A stretch of DNA of 22,615 bases from Mesotaenium endlicherianum (taxonomy: Eukaryota; Streptophyta; Zygnematophyceae; Zygnematales; Mesotaeniaceae). Position numbers and translations under genes: made by a program. Below, piece by piece: positions 16,181-22,615 of this stretch. The notes under the pieces were generated by a model. That model saw only the letters and a program-made list of their open reading frames with translations. It had not been told where the DNA came from and searched no databases. The stretch covers positions 1 through 22,615 of the forward strand of contig WELA01001413.1 in assembly GCA_009602735.1 (NCBI GenBank). Direction: 5' to 3'. Position 1 is the first letter of the stretch, and each line of letters starts with the position of its first letter.

Positions 16181-16755
16181 AGACTCTTACTCTGGTTGCA
16201 TCGCCTCCTCAGCTTAACTTACCTGTTTGAACTTTGGCTGACTTGCCACACTTAGCCTACCTCACTTACTAGCAATCCAAGCATACATCACATAATGAGT
16301 TTACTATACAACAAGAATGCGATTACACCACCTACTCATTATTTAACCATATCGGGACTTGGTCGGACTTCAGCTAACCAAAGTTTTAAGTAGCTGCTAT
16401 AATGCCGAATTGCCACCTGCATGAGACATAATTCTAACAACTTCATGCTACATTGTAAGTAAGTTAACACTAGCTATACTGTGGGTCCTATTTTGTTTCG
16501 GAACCAAATTATAACTAGGCAAAATTCTACACCCCCTTGGCCTACTTTTTTTAGTCAAATTGTCTTAAAATAGGCTCATTAGATGTGTCATAACTCAAAC
16601 CCCTCCGGCAAATTAGTTTTAGCCATAACGGCCAATATATGACGAAGTTATGTAAGTTTGCCGGCCACGAAGAGGTCACTTTCTGTTTTGATTTTGACCT
16701 TCGAACAGGCCTCTTCCTCTCTATCATTTTTTTCGCTTTGCATGCTACAGAAGCC
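16181..16755 (+). other. Non-coding DNA upstream of the piggyBac-like gene
   Basis: No ORF with coding character is present. A two-level inverted repeat (CCGGCAAA 16605-16612 with TTTGCCGG 16657-16664, enclosing CATAAC and GTTATG) lies about 100 bases before the putative start. It may contain the transposon's own 5' end, but I could not identify a terminal repeat or flanking TTAA with confidence. Confidence 0.45.
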
Positions 16756-17087
16756 ATGGCTGACATCGCTTCTTTTTCTACAGGCCCCCCCGGTAGCCGT
16801 AGGCACTAAGATACTAACACCTAGTAAGATTTGGGGTGAAACTTGGGCAGCACAAGAGTTTGGAGAGCACTACAAAGAGTTTTTTTTGGTCGGAATTTTA
16901 GAGGAAGAGGTGCATAAGACCAAAGAAACTAAGTTTAAGATCTATTTTGTCTACAATGGAGAGTACAAAACATGGGGACGCAGGCAAATAGTACAATACA
17001 TGCCTTCTATCCCCAAATTTCGTTGGTTTTGCCCATATGAGGGAGTTGTTAGAGTTGAGGCCTCTTTGGACCCACTTTCACAGCTTC

Positions 17088-17092
17088 CTGCT
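17088..17092. repeat. Target site duplication CTGCT (left) of solo LTR E
   Basis: CTGCT is identical to 18024-18028 on the other side of the LTR. Five bases is the usual Ty3/gypsy duplication length. Confidence 0.88.
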
Positions 17093-18023
17093 TGTGACGT
17101 TTCTGCTTTTCAAGAGGATCTTTCCTCGGTATTCAAAGGAATATTTAATTGAAGTGGAAAGAAAATCTGTGTCCTTGTGCAAATTTGACGAATACTTGAA
17201 ATAGCGGAAATGAAAACTAACGTAGAATGTGTGCTTGTGAGAGTTGCTCTCACAATGACTCTTGCAAGTATTTATACTTGCACGACATGAGGCACTGGAG
17301 TGCTTCGAGTCACCACCTAGGGCACTGGTTCATGTTCAACGTAAACGGTCGAAGGGGTACGACCCATTCGGCCGAATGCTTGAAACGCGTCGTTTGGCGG
17401 TTTGGAGACTTTTCGACGGTTTCCGAAAAACCGTTTCATGCCAAACGGGCGTTTTCGCCTTCACGCGACTTTTAAAAAGTCGCGACTATTCGCGGAGTTG
17501 CGTACACATGCTTTCGTCATGAATTGGGAGTTATAGATAACTACTTCGTCAATCGGTTAGGTTTGAAGTTTCAAACGACGAGCCGCGAGTTCGAATCCGC
17601 TCGGTTGCAAAGTCGCTTTGCATATTATGTGTCGTTTGACTTTCACGATTGTTTCTTCGTATTAACGACTGGTCGTAAATGCGAAATCTATGACTGTGCA
17701 TTATCCGAAATAATGACAATCATATCAACTTAATCAATCCGAGATTTATTAAGTTATCATATCATAATTAATCAAAGTAACTTTATGAATAATTATGTCG
17801 TACTCTTGCAAAGTAGTCGAGTTACGTTACGACGCTTGCAATAGTATCTCGGTCGTTTCGCCAATCGACCAGGAATTAATCGGCACACGCGTGTGGCGGA
17901 TAATTGAATATGATGCAATCATTTATCAAATAATATGATAAATAGTATAACGTAGTTTAGGTAACCTAAACCCTAAACCCGAAACCCGTTCCAAATACGC
18001 CTAAAATAGCTCGGATCGTTACA
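17093..18023 (-). repeat. Solo LTR E (931 bp) inside the piggyBac-like gene
   Basis: Its ends are TGTGACG (17093-17099) and CGTTACA (18017-18023), flanked by perfect CTGCT target duplications (17088-17092 and 18024-18028). Removing the LTR and one duplication reconnects the transposase frame. The - strand is preferred because it begins TGTAACGATCC, as many plant Ty3/gypsy LTRs do, and carries TATAAATA (17269-17276) late in the LTR. The sequence is packed with short perfect palindromes and has a telo-box AAACCCTAA (17968-17976). It is unrelated to the other LTRs here. Confidence 0.88.
17269..17276 (-). promoter_or_regulatory. TATA box in solo LTR E
   Basis: TATAAATA on the - strand lies inside the hairpin GCAAGTAT-TT-ATACTTGC (17264-17281) and next to a 9-bp hairpin (17235-17255). 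It leaves about 175 bases for R and U5. Confidence 0.45.
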
Positions 18024-18028
18024 CTGCT
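18024..18028. repeat. Target site duplication CTGCT (right) of solo LTR E
   Basis: It matches 17088-17092 exactly. The transposase frame resumes at 18029. Confidence 0.88.
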
Positions 18029-18076
18029 TCTCATGTGATTGAAGTTACTCCTAGCATTGTAAACACCCCCCAAAAA

Positions 18077-18139
18077 CCTGAAGATACTCCCACACCACCA
18101 GAAGACACTCCCACACCACCAGAAGACACTCCCACACCA
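18077..18139 (+). repeat. 21-bp coding tandem repeat (PEDTPTP x3)
   Basis: Units 18077-18097, 18098-18118 and 18119-18139 are in the transposase reading frame. The last two are almost identical, which suggests replication slippage in a disordered linker. Confidence 0.85.
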
Positions 18140-18693
18140 GTAGCAGACACAACAGACACAGAGGAAGAGTCGGAAACAGTCTTAGAATCGGTAGAGTCAA
18201 CACAAAAAAGACCATCAAACAGAGAGGATCACACATGTCTGTGCCTGCTAACAGGGAAGAGAGAAGGAACATGGTGGTAGTGGCAAGGGAGACTGCTAAG
18301 AGGAGGGCAAAGAGGGGCTACAGCAAGAAGAAGAACAAGCACTCAGATGAAGAGGAGTACAGCTCAGACACGGAGCTGGAGTCTGAAGGAGAGCCAATGG
18401 TGCCTGCTGCTGCTGAAGAAGAAGAAGTTGAGGAGCCTGCCAACAGAGAGGAGTACTCTTGGAGGCCTGCTGCTGAAGGTGAAGTTCCACCTTGGCTGGT
18501 GAAGCCTGTCAGCACTCTGGCCACAAACCTAGCCAGAGTGAGCACAAGCCACTTTCACAGCTTCAGCCCCTTTGTTGTTTTGTGCCTTCTCATTGGTATA
18601 GACTGGTATGACTCCATGGTTTCTGCTACCAAGGCATATGCACATAATGAAAGTGTAAAGCAATAGAACCAGCTCACCACTAGTGAGCTCATC

Positions 18694-19623
18694 ATGTGGC
18701 ATGGCTTGTGTATTGTCATGGCATTGAATCCCTTGCCTAGGTACACCATGTATTGGAAGAATGACAATTTTGGTCTTGTAAAGTTTCCTGCCTATGGCAA
18801 ATACATGTCTAGAGATAGGTGGGTCCAGATAAAAGCATACATGCATATTATTTCTAATGCAGGCAAAGATGTATTTCCTCCTAAGTCTGGAGAGTATAAG
18901 CTCTGGCAGTGTCAACCCTTCATAGATCTACTAAAAAGGACATTCAAGGAGCACTATAACCCAGGTGTGCACATGACAGTTAATGAGAGACTTATCCCAA
19001 CTAGAATTAGACAGTGTCCAGTCCGAGTGTATTGTCCTAAGAAGCCTTACAAATTTGGCATTGAGTTGTTCACACTGGTTGATAGTGTCACATATTACTG
19101 CTGGGACTTTGTAGTATTTGACAAGGTCAAGAGGCCTGGCAGAAAAACCACTGTTGTTTTGGAGATGGTCAGCACTTTGCCTGAGGGTCAGACTTACAAC
19201 TTTGTATTAGATAGAGGCTTCACAAGTCCTGTACTTGTGAGAGCACTGTCAGAGCTTGGCCATGGAGCAACAGGCACAGTTGTAAATAAAATGCACTATC
19301 CTACTAAGCAGCTGGTCTTAGACATACCTGCAGGAGAGAAAGAGGCGAAGCAAGGGTCATTCACAGCGCTCGTGTCAGAATGGCCTGAACAGGTAACTGT
19401 AGTTTGGCAAGACAAGAAGCCTGTATATCTCTTGTCTAACTGTCGAGGTCTTACTGTAGTTGAGGTTGAGAGGGGACAGAAGGGAGGAGAGACTAAGACT
19501 ATACCTGCACCTGAGATTATGAAGCACTATAACATGTACAAAGACGCAATCGATCTGTTTGACAAGTTATACTTGAGAGACAATTACTCTGTGAAGACTG
19601 AGCAGGTAGCTAGGAAGTGGTGA
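18694..19623 (+). pseudogene. PiggyBac DDE transposase core (longest open segment)
   Basis: This 309-codon segment of the larger gene holds the RNase H-like catalytic core of the DDE_Tnp_1_7 family. Landmarks are WHGLCIVMALNPLPRY, then YNPGVHMTVNE with Asn in place of the first catalytic Asp. KKPYKFGIELFTLVD follows, then VLDRGFTSP (second Asp), GTVVNK, VVWQDKKPVYLLSN (third Asp) and HYNMYKDAIDLFDK (conserved Asp). It ends at TGA 19621, beyond which HRLYWGF continues in frame to the element C boundary. The cysteine-rich C-terminal end typical of piggyBac transposases is absent, displaced beyond element C. Confidence 0.85.
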
Positions 19624-19643
19624 CACCGCCTGTATTGGGGCTT

Positions 19644-20363
19644 TGAAATGAATCGTCTTACCAAATAGGCGATTAACAATTAATAAAGATCTTTATATCA
19701 GCAAGTAATCTTTATGGTATTTTCCGTTAACTGGTTTAACGGCAAAGGACAACACACTAGCAGTGAATAATACTCGTCAGTCAAATGAGAGTAAACTAGC
19801 ATCAATAATGCAAATCAGTAAACTCATACATAAGCAAGGTTAGAAGACAGTGCGTATCAATGGCTTCTCGCCTTGGATTCAGATCTCTCTCAGTAAGCTG
19901 TACAAGAGAGTTGGCCTCGTTTCCGAATGCCGAACTCGAGAGCAATGCCTAGCATATGTACATGGAATGAGTTTACTGTTCAACGGTCAGTGCGATGGCA
20001 CCGCCTACCCGGGAGTTAACCACGTTGGTAGGACCTCGGTTAACCAAATCCACCGCCATCTCCCATCATCCCGAATAGCCATCCATCATAGGGATGTCAT
20101 CTGGCTATTCATCTAGCATATCGCACTTAGATGCATATCAAGGCAGTTCGCTGCTACCGAGTACGGAAGTCAGCTGGCTGTCAAAGAATGGGTCAGCAAG
20201 CTGACTTATATGGACTTCAGCCTGCTGCTTTCGGCTGAGTCATTAAACTGATAATTATGTAAAGTCCAGCAGACTGACTATTAACTAAAGTTCAGCAGGC
20301 TGAACTTAATTAACTATTATATTTAAATGAATATTATATCCACTAATATACTGATTCATTACA
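19644..20363 (-). repeat. 3' LTR of element C (720 bp)
   Basis: On the - strand it runs from TGTAATGAATC to GATTCATTTCA and is nearly identical to the element A LTR (2817-3537). The conserved 88-codon ORF antisense to the element reads on the + strand at 19850-20116. Confidence 0.9.
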
Positions 20364-20398
20364 ATCCCTCCAACTTAACTTGTTGTCGCCTCGACAAC
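20364..20398 (-). promoter_or_regulatory. Polypurine tract and hairpin of element C
   Basis: The - strand tract TTAAGTTGGAGGGAT (20378-20364) touches the LTR. The hairpin at 20382-20398 is identical to that of element A. Confidence 0.7.
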
Positions 20399-20476
20399 AT
20401 TAAACTGCAGAAATTTTAAATAAGGGAACTGAACCTGACCAGCCTCCCTTACTGACTGCCTCTTCAGCGTGTCACC

Positions 20477-22153
20477 TTAAGGGGTTGTTCCTGGGGCTTC
20501 AGGGTCAGGAGACGGAGATCTGGACCTAGATCTGGACAGCCCTCTAGGTCTGTCAGCTGGCCTTCTAAAGAACCCTGTTTGCTCTAAAGTTGGCCCTCGA
20601 GGAGAACGGAGGATGGTGGCCTGCTCTTCAACCACTTGGGTGTTGATTCCCACATAGACAGGCATTCCAGTAGGATGCTGAAATACATTGGCTAGAGGTA
20701 CATGCCCCTGAGCGGAGGGGGAGGCTGGCATACCTCTGGCCCACCCGCGTGTCCCTCTTCTGGCACCCCTGTCCTCTGGGGATTTCTGTCTGTGTCTGCT
20801 GCCCAGTACAGTCAGATCAGCTTCTTCCCCTGCTTGGGCAGGTGGGCTGGGGGAGCGAGCGCGGGGTCCAGTTGTCGCCATAACGGGGATCACATTCCAC
20901 ACACCTGATCGTGGTTCTTTAGGAAGTGCCACTGCCTGTCCCTGGGTATCCTGAGTACCTGCTGCTGATGCTTCTCCTCTGCCTTGTTCTTCTTCCTCAT
21001 CCTCCTCATCCTCCTCCTCGGAGAGAGTAGGGGTCTCGTCCACTAAGTCGTCCTGCTCCCTAGTAGACATGGAGTAGTCTACCGACCTCCCTTTCTTAGG
21101 GCGCGCTGGAGGTTGCTTGGCCTTCAGCCTACTGATATCTATCCGGCCTGCATTCTTTGCCCATTTGACAAAGGCATGCTTTCCCTTAGAGAAGTACTCT
21201 CTTCCCCTCCTCCTATGTTCCTTGGTCTCTGCATTCATATTGCTCAGGCATCCATTCAGCCTGGGGTCCCAAGGGGCAATGTGAGGTGGTAGGATGAGAT
21301 AGCCGTCTAGGCCATAGTGGAAGTCATCCGGTTGGGCTCGGTCACACTCCTGCTTCTTATTTGTGACGGTCATCCACCTCCAGTCTGTTGGCTGCTGGTA
21401 GTACTGGGGTCCGTGCTCAGCCTTCCTCAGTTTACACGGGAACCAGTGGGGAGAGAACATCTGCTGTCCTGCTTCCCTGGCCAAGTACTCCCAGCTCCTT
21501 CTCTCAACTTCATTGTAAGCTGGCAGGAGTGTGAGGTAGAATACCGTATCCTTAAAGCTATCGGGCCGCATGCTCACCATCCGGATGAGTCTCTGATCTC
21601 CCACTATTCCCGGTATGGGGACCGGCTTGTCCTCTGAATCATCTGCGAGATACCGGGCCTGCTCTGCTGTATAGCCCACCATCTTAGCATAATCTTCGTA
21701 AAGGACCACGCCGGTGTGTGTCTCGATGTACCTGTCCAGTGCTGTAGCTCCTTCCTTCTGTAGCAGTGTTGTCTGTTCCAGCCTGTTGATCTCCTGGGCT
21801 GCCAGCAATGCTTCCTTCAGGTTATCGAAGTTTTGGCCACCCACCACAGTATACCTGTAAGTGGCCAAGCTCTTCTGTCTGTCCGCTTCAATCTTTTTTC
21901 TTTTCTCCTCTTCTGCCGCTGCCGCTTCTTCTTGCTGTTTCTTCTGTCTCTCCTCCTCAGCCTTCCTGAGGTTTTCCGCTTCCTGATCCTTCTTCCTCTG
22001 TGCCTCTTCTGCCGCCTCTTGTTGCTTGCGGACCCTTTCTTGTTCTCTCCTGGTGAGGGACGTCGCCGCCAGCTCCTTCTGGTATTGCTCCATTGTCCTC
22101 CTGGCTTCTTCTGCCTTGCGCTTTCTGTCCTCCTTTTGTGTGGTGGGCGCCAT
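20477..22153 (-). CDS. Accessory ORF protein of element C
   Basis: This is an intact 558-codon ORF with the same start context and length as the element A copy. It differs at only a handful of residues (for example REYFSKG for RDYFSKG, an extra Glu in the acidic run, GQAVALP for REAVALP, SPSPDPEAPG for SPSSDPEVPG), with no stop or frameshift. It has the same layout: charged coiled coil, Trp/Tyr-rich middle, basic then acidic patches, and an RS tail. The two intact copies suggest the element was active recently with this ORF present. Function is unknown. Confidence 0.8.
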   Translation of the reverse strand: MAPTTQKEDRKRKAEEARRTMEQYQKELAATSLTRREQERVRKQQEAAEEAQRKKDQEAENLRKAEEERQKKQQEEAAAAEEEKRKKIEADRQKSLATYRYTVVGGQNFDNLKEALLAAQEINRLEQTTLLQKEGATALDRYIETHTGVVLYEDYAKMVGYTAEQARYLADDSEDKPVPIPGIVGDQRLIRMVSMRPDSFKDTVFYLTLLPAYNEVERRSWEYLAREAGQQMFSPHWFPCKLRKAEHGPQYYQQPTDWRWMTVTNKKQECDRAQPDDFHYGLDGYLILPPHIAPWDPRLNGCLSNMNAETKEHRRRGREYFSKGKHAFVKWAKNAGRIDISRLKAKQPPARPKKGRSVDYSMSTREQDDLVDETPTLSEEEDEEDEEEEQGRGEASAAGTQDTQGQAVALPKEPRSGVWNVIPVMATTGPRARSPSPPAQAGEEADLTVLGSRHRQKSPEDRGARRGTRGWARGMPASPSAQGHVPLANVFQHPTGMPVYVGINTQVVEEQATILRSPRGPTLEQTGFFRRPADRPRGLSRSRSRSPSPDPEAPGTTP

Positions 22154-22154
22154 C

Positions 22155-22257
22155 CTGCACATGTAACCAGGGCACAAGTTAGTAGGATATGGACCTTTGT
22201 CATAGGGATTGCAGGAAGTATGTTAGTATTTAGTATAGTGGCTTCGCTGCTGTTTAC
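22155..22257 (-). other. Candidate intron before the element C accessory ORF
   Basis: It has the same AAG|GTAAAC donor and TGTGCAG|G acceptor as element A, 103 bases apart, and a branch sequence CTACTAAC that matches the consensus perfectly. Splicing is predicted only. Confidence 0.4.
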
Positions 22258-22359
22258 CTTACAGGATGATTGCTAAAAGTTGACGTAGTTGCGATGCGCT
22301 ACACATAAACGTATGAGTGTGTTTTTATCGCTCTCGCTCACTAACTGTCATATATTTTC

Positions 22360-22372
22360 CCCTCCAACTTAA
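22360..22372 (-). promoter_or_regulatory. Second polypurine-tract-like motif in element C
   Basis: TTAAGTTGGAGGG on the - strand corresponds to 685-697 in element A and is identical to the tract next to the LTR. Confidence 0.45.
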
Positions 22373-22420
22373 ATGGAGACAGGACCGCCTGTCACCTTCC
22401 CGTGTCAACTGAAATGACAG

Positions 22421-22615
22421 TTATGGAGGGACTCCAGCGGCCTGAAGGTGGAACCGTGTCAACACCCCTTTGGCATTGGTTAAGTGGTCCTTAAATTCCC
22501 AAGTGTCCCCAGAGGCATCGTAACCCTTCCATCGAATGAGGTCTTTCATGACATATTTAGACGATCGACGGACCGAGCGAGCGTCTAAAATCTCATCGAC
22601 CTCATATTCCTCAGG
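22421..22615 (-). CDS. Chromodomain end of pol (element C, partial)
   Basis: The last 65 codons of pol, in frame with stop at 22421-22423, correspond to 442-636 of element A. They contain the chromodomain from PEEYEVDEIL through the RWKGY and TWEF aromatics. One clear substitution changes KYL to KDL in the middle strand. The rest of pol lies beyond the window edge. Confidence 0.88.
   Translation of the reverse strand, partial: PEEYEVDEILDARSVRRSSKYVMKDLIRWKGYDASGDTWEFKDHLTNAKGVLTRFHLQAAGVPP

Larger units (their letters stand above)
16756..19643 (+). pseudogene. PiggyBac-like transposase gene, decayed and truncated
   Basis: The coding parts are 16756-17092 and 18029-19643, separated by a solo LTR. 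Start ATG 16756 has a strong context (GCCATGG), but its frame reaches the body only if one base is lost from the C7 run at 16785-16791; alternatively the body begins after a splice acceptor ending 16783. Order: a small beta-rich SH3/Tudor-like domain (ILTPSKIWGETWA to YNGEYKTWGRRQIVQY); a linker with three 7-residue PEDTPTP repeats (18077-18139); a K/R-rich then acidic region; then the transposase domain from about 18555. Damage: a frameshift between about 18204 and 18280, TAG at 18664-18666, TGA at 19621-19623 where Trp is expected, and truncation by element C after WGF. The first catalytic Asp is Asn (codon 18982-18984). The later acidic residues are kept (19210, 19411, 19552). Confidence 0.8.
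19644..22615 (-). mobile_element. Element C: inverted near-identical copy of element A, 3' part
   Basis: On the - strand the order is chromodomain end of pol (22615-22421), leader, accessory ORF (22153-20477), hairpin and polypurine tract (20364-20398), and LTR (20363-19644). It inserted into the piggyBac-like gene directly after GGCTT (19639-19643), the predicted target duplication. Relative to A it has a 124-base deletion in the leader, a few substitutions and single-base indels. Its 5' part lies right of the window. Confidence 0.9.

Noticed and set aside
17580..17600. GTTCGAATC resembling a tRNA T-loop.
   Set aside because: It has no five-pair T stem, anticodon arm or acceptor stem, and it lies inside solo LTR E.
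17965..17990. CCTAAACCCTAAACCC as an interstitial telomere array.
   Set aside because: It has only about two units and lies inside an LTR. It is better described as a telo-box-like motif.

Overview
This 22.6-kb window is repeat-derived DNA from a eukaryote, most likely a green plant or streptophyte alga. Two chromodomain-bearing Ty3/gypsy (chromovirus) families, a piggyBac-type transposase gene, plant-style LTRs starting TGTAACG, long CT/AT microsatellites and telo-box-like CCCTAAA motifs all point that way. A charophyte such as Chara would fit, but the sequence cannot prove it. I see no intact single-copy host gene, and no rRNA, tRNA or CRISPR.

Left third (1-10435): three LTR retrotransposons nested in one another. 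Element A (1-3537, + strand, 5' part outside the window) has the integrase C-terminus and chromodomain, then an unusual extra ORF of about 558 codons (1027-2703), a polypurine tract and its 3' LTR (2817-3537). A sits inside the same kind of extra ORF of a diverged relative, element B (3538-5052: ORF tail 3539-4213, 3' LTR 4333-5052). B sits inside the gag gene of an unrelated chromovirus, element D (5053-10435). D keeps gag with a zinc knuckle, a very good candidate -1 frameshift site, protease, RT, RNase H, integrase and chromodomain, and a 503-bp 3' LTR. Its pol is broken by two frameshifts and one apparent assembly join.

Middle (10436-16755): no gene I can support. It holds unrecognised non-coding DNA, a 240-bp assembly gap, a CT/AT microsatellite tract, a 1.4-kb ORF-free stretch rich in perfect inverted repeats, a second CT tract, and an old LTR of the A/B family with a younger solo LTR of the same family inside it (5-bp target duplication visible).

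Right third (16756-22615): a decayed piggyBac-like transposase gene (16756-19643). It is interrupted by a 931-bp palindrome-rich solo LTR with a perfect 5-bp target duplication and is cut off by element C. C (19644-22615, - strand) is a near-identical inverted copy of A carrying the same extra ORF. A and C therefore form inverted arms of about 3 kb separated by about 16 kb.

The most interesting system is the accessory-ORF module of the A/B/C family. A coiled-coil, acidic and RS-tailed protein is encoded between pol and the 3' LTR. It is bracketed by a duplicated pre-LTR/polypurine segment, preceded by a candidate intron present in both full copies, and kept open in a strongly diverged relative.
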